Shown here: in pieces, positions 43,305 through 51,919 of the stretch
Position numbering within the stretch: position 1 is the stretch's first letter
Layout: every line of letters begins with the position of its first letter
Assembly: GCF_003574215.1 (NCBI RefSeq)
Contig: NZ_AP018558.1
Coordinates: 964,001-1,028,000 of the forward strand
Direction: 5' to 3'
Length of the DNA stretch: 64,000 bases
From: Hydrogenophilus thermoluteolus
Lineage (GTDB): Bacteria; Pseudomonadota; Gammaproteobacteria; Burkholderiales; Rhodocyclaceae
Program-made: the position numbers and the translations under genes
The notes under the pieces: model-generated
Seen by the model: the letters and a program-made list of their open reading frames with translations, nothing else
What the model was told of the DNA's origin: nothing
The model's database searches: none

Positions 43305-43336
43305 CCCCTTTTGGCTGCGCACGCAGCCAAAAGGGG
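43305..43336. terminator. Long perfect hairpin between convergent ugd and metY
   Basis: A 15-bp arm (43305-43319, CCCCTTTTGGCTGCG) is followed two bases later by its exact reverse complement (43322-43336). It lies between convergent genes, so a bidirectional terminator is likely, but neither side has a strong T tract. Confidence 0.6.
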
Positions 43337-43356
43337 GTGACGGTCTGAAAGCGCCG

Positions 43357-44628
43357 TTACGCAGCGGCAAGGGCTTGATCGAGGTCTTCGATCAGGTCGT
43401 CGACGTGTTCGATCCCGATCGAAAGCCGGATCATGTCCTCACTGACACCTGCTTTTTCGAGCTCTTCCGGTGCCAGCTGACGGTGGGTGGTCGATGCCGG
43501 GTGGCACGCGAGCGACTTGCAGTCGCCGATATTGACCAGCCGCGTGAAGAGTTTGAGCGCGTCTTGAAAGCGGGCGCCCGCTTCTCGTCCCCCTTTGACG
43601 CCGAAATTGAGGATGCCCGAAGCGCGCCCGTTCATGTATTTCTGCACGAGCGGATAGCTGGGGTGGTCGGGAAGCCCGGCGTAGTTGACCCACGCCACTT
43701 TCGGGTGGTTTTTCAGGAATTCGGCAATCTGAACGGCGTTTTCGCAGATGCGGTCCATTCGCACGGCGAGCGTTTCGATGCCTTGCAGGATGAGGAACGC
43801 GTTGAACGGGCTGATTGCCGCGCCCATATTGCGCAGCGGCACCACGCGCGTGCGCCCGATATAGGCGGCCGGCCCCAGCGCTTCGGTATAGACCACGCCG
43901 TGGTAGGAGACGTCCGGTTCGTTGAGGCGGCGGAACTTCTCCGGGTAGTCGGCCCAGGGGAATTTGCCGCTATCGACGATGATGCCACCGAGCGTCGTTC
44001 CGTGTCCGCCCAGGTACTTGGTGAGGGCATGGACGACGATATCGGCACCATACTCGAACGGACGGCAGAGGTAAGGGGTGGGAACGGTGTTGTCGACGAT
44101 CAGGGGAATCCCGTGGCGGTGCGCGATCTCTGCGAGCTGTTCGAAATCGGTGACGTTGCCGAGCGGGTTGCCGACCGATTCGCAGAAGAGCGCTTTGGTT
44201 TTGGCATCGATCAACCGTTCGAACGACGCGGGGTCACGGTAGTCGGCAAAGCGGACTTCGATGCCGAACTGCGGCAACGTGTGCGCAAAGAGGTTGTACG
44301 TACCGCCGTAGAGCGTCGAACTCGTCACGATGTTGTCGCCATTTTCGGCGATCGTGAGGATCGCGTAGGTGATCGCGGCCATCCCCGAAGCGAGCGCAAG
44401 CGCGCCAACGCCCCCTTCGAGCGCTGCAACCCGCGCTTCGAGCACCGCTTGGGTCGGGTTCATGATGCGGGTGTAGATGTTGCCTTCGACCTTGAGATCG
44501 AAAAGGTCGGCGCCGTGCTGGGTGTTGTCGAACGCATACGAGGTGGTTTGATAGATGGGTACCGCGACCGCTTTCGTCGTGGGATCGGGGGAATAGCCGG
44601 CGTGGATCAATTGCGTTTCGAGCCGCAT
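43357..44628 (-). CDS. metY: O-acetylhomoserine sulfhydrylase (MetY)
   Basis: A 423-residue Cys/Met-metabolism PLP enzyme. ETQLIHAGYSPDPTTKAVAVPIYQTTSYAF is the MetY opening, and the Schiff-base Lys lies in HALTKYLGGHGTTLGG. It forms homocysteine from O-acetylhomoserine and sulfide, a direct route to methionine. A GAGGAGAG site precedes the ATG. The insert-containing C-terminal half (YPLVQKYMNGRASGILNFGVKGG) separates MetY from the shorter MetB/MetZ. Confidence 0.92.
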   Translation of the reverse strand: MRLETQLIHAGYSPDPTTKAVAVPIYQTTSYAFDNTQHGADLFDLKVEGNIYTRIMNPTQAVLEARVAALEGGVGALALASGMAAITYAILTIAENGDNIVTSSTLYGGTYNLFAHTLPQFGIEVRFADYRDPASFERLIDAKTKALFCESVGNPLGNVTDFEQLAEIAHRHGIPLIVDNTVPTPYLCRPFEYGADIVVHALTKYLGGHGTTLGGIIVDSGKFPWADYPEKFRRLNEPDVSYHGVVYTEALGPAAYIGRTRVVPLRNMGAAISPFNAFLILQGIETLAVRMDRICENAVQIAEFLKNHPKVAWVNYAGLPDHPSYPLVQKYMNGRASGILNFGVKGGREAGARFQDALKLFTRLVNIGDCKSLACHPASTTHRQLAPEELEKAGVSEDMIRLSIGIEHVDDLIEDLDQALAAA

Positions 44629-44640
44629 ACGTCTCTCCTC

Positions 44641-44669
44641 TTGACTGGTATTTCGGTGGTTGATACTTT
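44641..44669 (+). promoter_or_regulatory. Possible promoter for the DUF2189 gene
   Basis: TTGACT (44641-44646), a 17-bp spacer and TACTTT (44664-44669). The -10 is weak. The divergent metY promoter should overlap this interval but I cannot place it. Confidence 0.35.
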
Positions 44670-44750
44670 ATCATGGGAAAAAAGCGTCATGTCTTGGACG
44701 GCATCACGTGTGATAAGCATATCCCCCACGCGACCACGAAAGGAGCGCCC

Positions 44751-45524
44751 ATGGAGGAGAAAGCGTTAGCGGTTCGAACGGTGGGCATCGACGCCCCGCT
44801 GCGTTGGTTACGGAAAGGGTGGGAGGATCTCCGCTACGATCCCCTTTCGTCGTTGGGTTTTGGCGTGGTGTTTGCGATCGGCGGTGGGCTGATCGTCTTG
44901 GCTACCCTTCGCGCGCCGCACCTGATGGCGGTTGCGTTTTCCGGGTTTTTTCTGCTTGCGCCGCTCTTGGCGGCAGGACTCTACGCGTTGAGTCGGTTGC
45001 GGGGCACGGTCGAGCGGCCAGCCTTTTTCGACGCGCTGGCGTTGGTCAAAGCGAAAAAAGCGAGTCTGGCCCAAGTGGGGCTGGGGTTGCTCTTGGTGAT
45101 GTTGGTCTGGGAGCGTTTCACCGCGATGCTCTTTGCGGTTTTCGCTTCACCGGAAACCGCGTCGCCGACCATCGCGGCGTTGATCGTTTCGGGAGAGGAG
45201 TGGCCGCTCGTCGTCGCGTGGTTCGTGACCGGCGGGTTGGTTGCTGCGGGGATATTTACCGTGACCGTGGTTTCCGTTCCGCTGCTTTTGGATCGCGACG
45301 TCGATCTTTTTACTGCGGTCGCGACCAGTGTCCAAGTGGTGCGCACGAACCCTTGGCCGATGGCGGTCTGGGCGGCTTGGATCGTAGGCTTGACATTGCT
45401 GGGGTACGCGCTGGTGCTCTTTGGTTTGGCGGTAACCCTGCCGCTTCTTGGTCACGCCACTTGGCACGCTTATCGCGAGTTGGTGGGTGACGCGTCGTCC
45501 CAAACAGCAGGCAGCAACCCATGA
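44751..45524 (+). CDS. DUF2189 / BPSS1780-family membrane protein
   Basis: A 257-residue protein with about six hydrophobic segments. RTVGIDAPLRWLRKGWEDLRYDPLSSLGFGVVFAIGG is characteristic of the DUF2189 integral membrane family common in proteobacteria, which has no known function. AAAGGAG 6 nt before the ATG fixes the start. The 3' end overlaps the convergent pabBC gene by 55 bp. Confidence 0.75.
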   Translation: MEEKALAVRTVGIDAPLRWLRKGWEDLRYDPLSSLGFGVVFAIGGGLIVLATLRAPHLMAVAFSGFFLLAPLLAAGLYALSRLRGTVERPAFFDALALVKAKKASLAQVGLGLLLVMLVWERFTAMLFAVFASPETASPTIAALIVSGEEWPLVVAWFVTGGLVAAGIFTVTVVSVPLLLDRDVDLFTAVATSVQVVRTNPWPMAVWAAWIVGLTLLGYALVLFGLAVTLPLLGHATWHAYRELVGDASSQTAGSNP

Positions 45525-47338
45525 AGGGCGTTTCCCAGGTAGAGCTGTTCGGCGCGCGTGAGGTCGGCGGGGGTGAGGGGTCGCTCGACTGCGTCCCCTT
45601 CCGCAAGGAGTTTTGCCCGTAAGACCCCAGCTAGACAACCGGTTGCCAAGGGCGGGGTTGCGAGCTTCGGTTCACCCGGAAATTGCACGAAAAGCGTGGT
45701 GCGGCACCCTTCGACGAGTTCGCCACGGGTATTCGTCACCAGGTAATCGAAACAGCCGTGGGCGAGGGCCTCGGCAAGTAGGCGGTCATAATGCGCGCGG
45801 CGTGTCGTTTTGTGGCGCTGCAAGGGATCGCTGGGGTTGATAGCAGGTTCGCGCGCGATGCGGAAGCGAACGGGCGTTGCGGGCTGTTGCCAATGCGTTG
45901 CGGTTGCGCGCACCGTTCCGTCGGGGGCGAGTTCCGCTCGGATGCGCAACGGGTGGTTGCCGTCGGGGTCTTCTTGTGCGGCGGTTGTGACCGCATGGGC
46001 AAACTGGGCTTCGTCGAAAGGGATGCCCAACGCTTTGGCGCTGGCACGGATCCGCGCAATGTGGTACGGCCAAAGCACGCAGCCGTCCGCCGGTTCCCAG
46101 CGCAAAGTCTCGATGAGACCGACCATCGCGGGAAGTCCCTGGACGAACCGTCCCTTGAGGAGACACTCTTGCCATTCGGAGGCGGGCTTGGAATCGATCA
46201 CGATCCCGCTGCCAACCGAGTAGGTGGCGCCGCCGTTCCGGTCGATCGTCAGGGTGCGGATCGGGACGACGGCTTCGACGTCGCCGCCAGGCAGAATATA
46301 CCCGATTGCGCCGCAGTAGATCCCGCGCGGGTGGGGTTCCAATTCGGCGATGATCTCCATCGCGCGGCGTTTGGGGGCGCCCGTAACCGAACCGCACGGA
46401 AAGAGCGCCGCCAGAATTGCCCATAGCGGGGCGTCGACGCCTTCGGCGACGATCGTCGAGGTGAGTTGGGTGACCGTCGCGTAGCGCTCTTCCTGGAAGA
46501 GGTTGGGAACCTGGACGCCGCCAGCGGGTGAGAGGCGGCTGAGGTCATTGCGGATCAGGTCGACGATCATCACGTTTTCGGCGCGGGTTTTGTCGTCGAT
46601 CCATCCGGAGGCATTGGGTGGTGCGGTTCCTTTCATGGGGCGGCAGGAGATCCGTCTGCCACGACGCAGGAAGAAGCGCTCCGGTGAGCGACAGAGGATC
46701 GCGCCGCCGTTTGGGAACGGTAAGTAGGCGCCATGGGGCACCGGCTGCTGCGCGTGCAAACGGAGGTAGAGGGCAAGGGGGTCGCCATAGGTCTCCGCGT
46801 ACCAGGGAAAGGTGAGGTTGACTTGGTAGCTGTCGCCTTCGCGCAGGTAGTGGAGGATCCGTTCGACAGCTTGGTAATAGTGGGTTTGATCCCACGCGCA
46901 GCGCCAATTCAAAAGTCCCGCGATGGGGTCAGAGACGCGACTGTGCGCGCTTTGCGTCGCGACTCGGTCTGACAGGGTCTGGTAACGTGCAAAGCGCCAG
47001 AGGCGAAGGCGCCCGGCGGGGCGCGCCGTGAACGCCGAGGAAAACGCGTGGTCGAACCACGGGGCGCATTCGTAGTCAAGCGCAAACGCCCAAAAGGGGC
47101 CGTCGGATGAGGCAGGGGATTGCTTCGCCTCGTCTTCGGCTGTGGTAAGGAGGGTGCGCGCGGCAGCGGCGTCGCTCGTTTCGTGAAACGCAGTGAGCGG
47201 TTCTGCCCACAGCGCGCGGCGTTGGACGTTTCCGTTTTCGGCAGGAAGGTCAAACCACGCGAACACTTGAGTCTTTGGCAATAACCGAGAGGGTGGAGTA
47301 TACCGAGGGTTGCACCCAAAGCAATTTTTTCGTATCAT
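45470..47338 (-). CDS. Aminodeoxychorismate synthase component I fused to 4-amino-4-deoxychorismate lyase (PabB-PabC)
   Basis: Up to 622 residues. The N-terminal ~390 residues form the chorismate-binding enzyme: YQVNLTFPWYAETYGDP, ERFFLRRGRRISCRPMKGT, DLIRNDLSRL and GSGIVIDSKPASEWQECLLKGR. The C-terminal ~230 residues are a class IV PLP lyase (ETLRWEPADGCVLWPYHIARIRASAKALGIPF, VTNTRGELVEGCRTTLFVQ). Together they make p-aminobenzoate for folate, needing an external glutamine amidotransferase (PabA). The start is uncertain: no clear ribosome site precedes 47338 (ATG) or 47266 (GTG). It is divergent from fadE. Confidence 0.9.
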   Translation of the reverse strand: MIRKNCFGCNPRYTPPSRLLPKTQVFAWFDLPAENGNVQRRALWAEPLTAFHETSDAAAARTLLTTAEDEAKQSPASSDGPFWAFALDYECAPWFDHAFSSAFTARPAGRLRLWRFARYQTLSDRVATQSAHSRVSDPIAGLLNWRCAWDQTHYYQAVERILHYLREGDSYQVNLTFPWYAETYGDPLALYLRLHAQQPVPHGAYLPFPNGGAILCRSPERFFLRRGRRISCRPMKGTAPPNASGWIDDKTRAENVMIVDLIRNDLSRLSPAGGVQVPNLFQEERYATVTQLTSTIVAEGVDAPLWAILAALFPCGSVTGAPKRRAMEIIAELEPHPRGIYCGAIGYILPGGDVEAVVPIRTLTIDRNGGATYSVGSGIVIDSKPASEWQECLLKGRFVQGLPAMVGLIETLRWEPADGCVLWPYHIARIRASAKALGIPFDEAQFAHAVTTAAQEDPDGNHPLRIRAELAPDGTVRATATHWQQPATPVRFRIAREPAINPSDPLQRHKTTRRAHYDRLLAEALAHGCFDYLVTNTRGELVEGCRTTLFVQFPGEPKLATPPLATGCLAGVLRAKLLAEGDAVERPLTPADLTRAEQLYLGNALHGLLPAVWDDASPTNSR

Positions 47339-47376
47339 TCAAACAAACGTTCGATCCATTCGGATAGGAGATGGTC

Positions 47377-49962
47377 ATGGCTTGGCTCTTGTTGCTCTTC
47401 CTCCCTCCCTTGGTGGTCGCGCTCGCCTACGGGCGAGCGCCTCTTTTTCTCTGGGGTGGAGCGATCCTGGTTTGGTGGTTGGCGTTGGCCATCACCGCAG
47501 CGTTTCCGGTATGGGTCACGGTTGTCGTGGCGCTTGCCTGGTGTGGCGTGGTCTTTTTGTTGGGGCATCGGCCGACGCGCAAACGTCTGATCACGGTGCC
47601 CATTTTCAAAGCGTTTGCGAAAGCGCTGCCGCAAATGTCGCAGACGGAGCGGGATGCGCTTGAGGCGGGCACCGTTTGGTGGGAAGGGGAGCTCTTTCGT
47701 GGGAACCCGGATTGGCAAAAATTCCTGAGCTACCCGTGGCCGAAACTGACGCCGGAAGAGCAAGCGTTCCTCGAAAACGAAACCGAGGAGCTCTGCCGCA
47801 TGGTCGACGATTGGGAGTGCAGCCTCAAGAAGGACATGCCCGATGCCGTCTGGCAGTTCATCAAGGAAAAGGGGTTCCTCGGGATGATCATCCCGAAAGA
47901 GTATGGCGGGAAAGGTTTTTCCGCGTACGCCCATTCGCAGGTGATCACCAAACTCTCGACCCGTTCGAGCGCTCCGGCAGTGACCGTGATGGTGCCCAAT
48001 TCGTTGGGGCCTGCAGAGCTGCTGCTCCACTATGGGACGCCGGAACAGAAAGCCTACTACTTGCCGCGCCTGGCGCGCGGGGAAGAGATTCCCGCATTTG
48101 CGCTCACCAGTCCTTGGGCCGGTTCGGACGCCGCGTCGATTCCCGATGCCGGTGTCGTCTGCCGCGGCGAATACCAGGGCAAAGAGGTGATCGGTATTCG
48201 CGTGAGCTTCAACAAGCGCTATATCACGCTCGCGCCGGTGTGTACGGTCTTCGGGCTGGCGTTCCAGCTTTTTGACCCGGAAAACTTGTTGGGTAGAGGG
48301 AAAGAGATCGGGATTACGCTCGCGCTCATTCCGGCAAACCATCCGGGCGTCGAAATCGGGCGTCGGCACCTTCCACTCGACGCGGTGTGGATGAACGGAC
48401 CGATCCGCGGGGAAGAGGTCTTCATTCCGCTCGATTTCGTGATCGGTGGTGAGGCGATGGTGGGCAAAGGGTGGCGGATGCTGATGGAGTGCCTGGCGGC
48501 TGGGCGCTCGATCTCGTTGCCCGGCTCCAACACTGGGATGCAGCAGGTCACGGCGCGCGCGGTCGGTGCGTACGCGCGGATCCGATACCAATTCAAGACG
48601 CAGATCGGTCGCTTCGAAGGGGTGGAAGAGGCGCTCGCGCGCATCGGTGGCAACACCTACCTGTGTGACGCTGCGCGGGTATTTACTGCTGGCGCGGTCG
48701 ATCTCGGTGAGAAGCCGTCGGTGGTTTCGGCGATCGTCAAATACCACGTGACCGAACGGGCACGCCAGACCGTCAACGACGGGATGGACGTGGTCGGTGG
48801 TAAAGGAATCTGTTTGGGTCCGCAAAACTTCCTGGGGCGGGCGTACGAGCAGATTCCCGTGGGGATCACCGTCGAAGGGGCGAACATCCTCACCCGCAGC
48901 CTCATCGTTTTCGGGCAAGGGGCGGTTCGGTGCCATCCCTACGTGCTCGAAGAGATGCGTGCTGCGCAAAACGGTGACCTCGATGCGTTCGACCGCGCGT
49001 TCTGGAGTCACATCGCCTATACGCTCAACAACGGTGCCCGTGCGCTGGTGATGGGGCTTACTGGGGCCCGTTTCGTGAAGGTGCCAGCAAACGTTGCGCC
49101 GGAGTGCCGTCGCTATTACCAACAGCTGACCCGTTTTTCCGCAGCGTTCGCGTTCTTGGCCGATGTCTCGATGGGCGTGTTGGGGGGTGCGCTGAAACGT
49201 AAAGAGCGGCTCTCTGCCCGTTTGGGTGACATTTTGTCGCAGCTCTACTTGGCGAGCGCTACGCTCAAGCGCTTCGAAGTCGACGGCCGCCCCGCTGGTG
49301 ATGCGCCGTTCCTGCACTGGGCGATCTGGGATGCGTTTTTCCGCGCTCAAGTGGCCTTTACTGGCGTGATCGACAATTTCCCATTCGCGCCGGCGCGGGC
49401 GCTGGCGCGGTTCGTCACCTTCCCGCTGGGTCGTCCGTTCCGTACGCCGGACGATCGTCTTGGACATCGGGTGGCGATGGGTCTGATGGAGCCCGGTGCA
49501 ACCCGTGACCGTTTGACCTCGCTCGTCTATTTGCCCCAATCGCTCGACGAGCCGCTGGGGGCGTTGGAAGCAGCACTCTTGGCCACCCAAGCGTGTGAGC
49601 CGATCGAAGCGAAATTGCGCGACGCGCAGAAAGCGGGACGCTTTGCACCGAGCATCGAAGCACTCACCAGCGGCAGTGTCGATGCGATTTGGGATGAAGC
49701 GTATGCGCAAGGGGTGATCACCGAGGCCGAATACCGCAAAGTGATCCAGCGCAATCGGCTGCGTGACCTGGTGATCCGTGTCGATGACTTCCCCTACGAT
49801 TTTGGGGTCAAGGCGGCCGCGCAGGCGATTCCGGACGATCGTATCGCGCGCACCGCGGCCATTCCGCCCGCGATGCGTCCGTGGCCGGAAAAGCGGCGCG
49901 TCGGAGGGGATGTGGCGGTGCAGGATGCGCCAGCGGTTTCGGCTTCGACCGTCGATGCGTAA
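47377..49962 (+). CDS. fadE: Acyl-CoA dehydrogenase, FadE type
   Basis: From the ATG at 47377 (AGGAG 6 nt upstream; the ATG at 47371 touches that site) the protein has 861 residues. Two N-terminal hydrophobic segments (to about residue 65) are followed by the acyl-CoA dehydrogenase core (KKDMPDAVWQFIKEKGFLGMIIPKEYGG, FALTSPWAGSDA, GGKGICLGPQNFLGRAY and the VEGANILTRS region) and the C-terminal DUF1974 extension unique to FadE. It does the first step of fatty-acid beta-oxidation at the membrane. The thiolase gene follows after 24 bp; the pair would be one operon if the thiolase were not interrupted. Confidence 0.93.
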   Translation: MAWLLLLFLPPLVVALAYGRAPLFLWGGAILVWWLALAITAAFPVWVTVVVALAWCGVVFLLGHRPTRKRLITVPIFKAFAKALPQMSQTERDALEAGTVWWEGELFRGNPDWQKFLSYPWPKLTPEEQAFLENETEELCRMVDDWECSLKKDMPDAVWQFIKEKGFLGMIIPKEYGGKGFSAYAHSQVITKLSTRSSAPAVTVMVPNSLGPAELLLHYGTPEQKAYYLPRLARGEEIPAFALTSPWAGSDAASIPDAGVVCRGEYQGKEVIGIRVSFNKRYITLAPVCTVFGLAFQLFDPENLLGRGKEIGITLALIPANHPGVEIGRRHLPLDAVWMNGPIRGEEVFIPLDFVIGGEAMVGKGWRMLMECLAAGRSISLPGSNTGMQQVTARAVGAYARIRYQFKTQIGRFEGVEEALARIGGNTYLCDAARVFTAGAVDLGEKPSVVSAIVKYHVTERARQTVNDGMDVVGGKGICLGPQNFLGRAYEQIPVGITVEGANILTRSLIVFGQGAVRCHPYVLEEMRAAQNGDLDAFDRAFWSHIAYTLNNGARALVMGLTGARFVKVPANVAPECRRYYQQLTRFSAAFAFLADVSMGVLGGALKRKERLSARLGDILSQLYLASATLKRFEVDGRPAGDAPFLHWAIWDAFFRAQVAFTGVIDNFPFAPARALARFVTFPLGRPFRTPDDRLGHRVAMGLMEPGATRDRLTSLVYLPQSLDEPLGALEAALLATQACEPIEAKLRDAQKAGRFAPSIEALTSGSVDAIWDEAYAQGVITEAEYRKVIQRNRLRDLVIRVDDFPYDFGVKAAAQAIPDDRIARTAAIPPAMRPWPEKRRVGGDVAVQDAPAVSASTVDA

Positions 49963-49986
49963 GCGTGCGCACACCGGGAGCATAGC

Positions 49987-50538
49987 GTGGCGGATCGAGC
50001 AGTCTATCTGGTAGATGGCGTACGGACGCCGTTTCTCAAAGCGAAGAACGAGCCGGGGCCATTTCGTGCATCCGACTTGGCGACCCGGGCGTTGCAGATG
50101 TTGCTGATGCGTCAGCGCCTTGACCCCGCGGTGCTCGACGAGGTGATTCTGGGTTGCGCCGCACCGCGCGCGGACGAGGTCAATATCGGTCGCGTGGTCG
50201 CGCTTCGCGCCGGCTGTGGGCGCAAGGTTCCCGGCTGGACGGTGATGCGCAATTGCGCCTCGGGCATGCAGGCGATCGATTCGGCAGCGGCACAGATCCT
50301 TTCGGGGCGGGCCGATCTGATCGCTGCGGGTGGGGTGGATGCCCTCAGCCACGCCCCAGTGCTCTTCTCCGACGAATTCGTCCGTTTTCTCGGTCGTTTC
50401 GCTGCAGCCAAATCTCCGGCTCAGAAGCTCGCAGCGCTGCGCCAGTTGCGCTTGCGCGACCTCAAGCCGGTGATCGGACTGATGAAAGGGTTGACCGACC
50501 CTGTGGTGAAGCAGTTGATGGGGCAAACGGTAGAGGTG
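49987..50538 (+). pseudogene. fadI: FadI-type acetyl-CoA acyltransferase interrupted by prophage
   Basis: The GTG-initiated frame encodes the N-terminal thiolase domain, about 184 residues: VDGVRTPFLKAKNEPG, LGCAAPRADEVNIGRV and the nucleophilic Cys in RNCASGMQAIDSAA. The match to FadI-type thiolases (GLTDPVVKQLMGQTVEV) ends at about 50,538, after which seven phage-encoded residues precede a stop at 50,559. Full thiolases have ~430 residues, so the catalytic His and second Cys are lost. The remaining 3' part should lie beyond the right end of the prophage, outside the window. Beta-oxidation through this enzyme should be inactive unless another thiolase exists. Confidence 0.9.
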
Positions 50539-50701
50539 AAAAGATTAGATGTGACATAGACGATGCGACAAAATAGCGGGAAGAAGCGGGACGAAGCGGG
50601 AAATATCGCAACCAAGTCGTTGAAAAGACAAGAAAAACTGAGAAAAAACGGCCGCAACGACAAAAAACCAGCAGTGCGCACATTACGTGCGACAAAAAAC
50701 A
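50537..50701 (+). repeat. Prophage left end with candidate transposase-binding sites
   Basis: Three related motifs ending in CGACAAAA occur at 50564-50573 (TGCGACAAAA), 50654-50668 (GCAACGACAAAAAAC) and 50688-50701 (TGCGACAAAAAACA), that is about 30, 120 and 155 bp from the end. This resembles the L1, L2, L3 spacing of MuA sites in phage Mu. Between them are three AGCGGG units at 50575, 50585 and 50595 with an exact 10-bp period. No protein gene occupies 50,560-50,682. Confidence 0.6.
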
Positions 50702-51324
50702 TCCTTACGACTGCTCCTGAAGGGTTTTTTTCGAGCGACGTACGATCTTGTTCTTGCGAGTTCTTCGTTCGTAAGATCGGCGAGCGATTTCTTTCCAAAA
50801 CGCGCGATATATGGCATGTAGGCGAACGCGTCGCCGAGATCGTTCTTGCAGTGAGCCTTGATGTAGGCTATCTGGCGAGCACGCCAGGATGGATCACGTG
50901 CCGCGGCGGACTTCATGCTATCGATCTTGGCGCGTTGCTGCTGAAGCCAACGGACGGCTTCAGCGTAGCGCGCAATTGGCAGCAAATGGTAGCTCGTGAC
51001 AGAAAATTTCCTTTGAAATGAAGCCCATGCGGCGGCATGAGTGAGCGGCTTGGCGCGCGTGCGGACAGTGTTGTGGACGGTAACCCATTCGTTGATCAGT
51101 TCGCGCAGGCGCAGTTTTTGTGCCTCGGACAGCTCGCTGGCGCGTGGATCGATGGTGTTGCGCGGGCGAACGGTTTTGGCATGAATGACGATGTTGCCGT
51201 CTCCCACGATGTTGTGGCTGCCCTCGATGCGCACAGCAAGTGAAGACTGGGCAGGCTTGCGGCGAGACGTATTCCCGGATGCGCCGCGCACGATTTCGAT
51301 GAGTTTTTGTTTTTTGTCTTCCAT
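50683..51324 (-). CDS. Phage protein with ORF6C-like domain
   Basis: From the ATG at 51324 (AGGGGAG upstream) the protein has 213 residues. An N-terminal part with HNIVGDGNIVIHAK is followed by an ORF6C-like helical domain (LRLRELINEWVTVHNTV...AAWASFQRKFSVTSYHLLP...YAEAVRWLQQQRA) and a basic tail. ORF6C domains occur at the C-terminus of phage antirepressor-like proteins; a partner N-terminal domain is not recognised here. It is leftward, downstream of the repressor, a place where Mu-like phages keep accessory or regulatory genes. Its last codons overlap the third left-end motif. A reading extended to 51498 would translate the repeat array and is rejected. Confidence 0.6.
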   Translation of the reverse strand: MEDKKQKLIEIVRGASGNTSRRKPAQSSLAVRIEGSHNIVGDGNIVIHAKTVRPRNTIDPRASELSEAQKLRLRELINEWVTVHNTVRTRAKPLTHAAAWASFQRKFSVTSYHLLPIARYAEAVRWLQQQRAKIDSMKSAAARDPSWRARQIAYIKAHCKNDLGDAFAYMPYIARFGKKSLADLTNEELARTRSYVARKKPFRSSRKDVFCRT

Positions 51325-51372
51325 CGGGTACTCCCCTTGCCGGTTGATGAAAGGTGGAAAGTTCGGCGGAAA

Positions 51373-51491
51373 AACTCTCCACCGATAACTCTCCACTTTT
51401 GCGAAACTCTCCACCGATAACTCTCCACTGCTCAGGCCGAACTCTCCACTGCTCAGGCCGAACTCTCCACTGCTCAGGCCGAACTCTCCAC
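51373..51491. repeat. Seven direct copies of AACTCTCCAC between repressor and ORF6C gene
   Basis: Copies start at 51373, 51387, 51405, 51419, 51440, 51461 and 51482, so the spacings are 14, 18, 14, 21, 21 and 21. The last three intervals are perfect 21-bp units (AACTCTCCACTGCTCAGGCCG). The array starts 4 bp after the repressor stop and fills the gap to the next gene's leader. Possible roles are protein-binding sites, such as operator or transposition enhancer, or simple slippage expansion. Confidence 0.9.
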
Positions 51492-51494
51492 TGT

Positions 51495-51881
51495 TCACGC
51501 CACGCGGCGAATGAGCTCGATGACTGTGGCGCGGGTGGCGGTAGGCTCTGCAAGCAACTCGTAGGCGAGCAAAATAGCTTCAGCCTTCTTGTCTGGCGGC
51601 AGGCGCTTGTCGCCTAGCCCCTCTTCGATGACTTCGATGGCGGCCTTGAGCCGTGCCCTGTCGGTCAGTTCCGAAGCCGGACGCTCGCGGCGGCCGGTGA
51701 GGATGTAGGTGACGTCCGCGCCTACGGAAGCGATTGCTTCGAGGTATCTCGCGCTTGGTTCTCGTTCATCTTGTTCATAGCGAATCTGTGCGCGCCGCTG
51801 GACACCTGCTATGCGTGCGAAATCTTCTTGACTCAAACCAAGACGCAGTCTCTCGTCTCTTAGACGTGATCCTATAGACAC
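51495..51881 (-). CDS. Phage repressor, XRE/Cro-CI helix-turn-helix
   Basis: From the GTG at 51881, preceded by AAGGGGG, the protein has 128 residues. The N-terminal HTH reads IGSRLRDERLRLGLSQEDFARIAGVQRRAQIRYEQDEREPSARYLEAIASVGADVTYILTGR, typical of repressors in B3- and Mu-like phages. The C-terminal ~50 residues are helical without a LexA-type protease motif, so induction is not by self-cleavage. Upstream starts at 51905 and 51923 are in frame but overlap the -35 of the rightward promoter. It faces the Ner-like gene across a 74-bp switch region. Confidence 0.8.
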   Translation of the reverse strand: MSIGSRLRDERLRLGLSQEDFARIAGVQRRAQIRYEQDEREPSARYLEAIASVGADVTYILTGRRERPASELTDRARLKAAIEVIEEGLGDKRLPPDKKAEAILLAYELLAEPTATRATVIELIRRVA

Positions 51882-51890
51882 ACAACCCCC

Positions 51891-51919
51891 TTGACATGTG
51901 TCCATTTGGGCACTATACT
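51891..51919 (+). promoter_or_regulatory. Rightward early promoter of the prophage
   Basis: TTGACA (51891-51896), 17 bp and TATACT (51914-51919): a near-consensus sigma-70 promoter aimed at the Ner-transposase operon. It is the expected target for repression in lysogeny. Confidence 0.85.

Noticed and set aside
43376..43400. TTGAT...GATCA sequences in the 3' end of metY considered as a DNR box
   Set aside because: The half-site spacing is not four bases and it lies inside coding sequence far from any start.
47335..50526. A 1063-residue open frame on the reverse strand opposite fadE/fadI
   Set aside because: It mirrors the codon structure of fadE, has Arg/His/Asp-rich composition with no domain, and the forward frame is a clear acyl-CoA dehydrogenase.
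51373..51491. The repeat array considered as a CRISPR
   Set aside because: Repeats are only 10 bp, spacers are 4-11 bp and mostly identical, and no cas gene is nearby.
51325..51498. N-terminal extension of the ORF6C-like protein with SGEFGLS repeats
   Set aside because: It simply translates the 21-bp DNA repeat; a good ribosome site and ATG lie at 51324.
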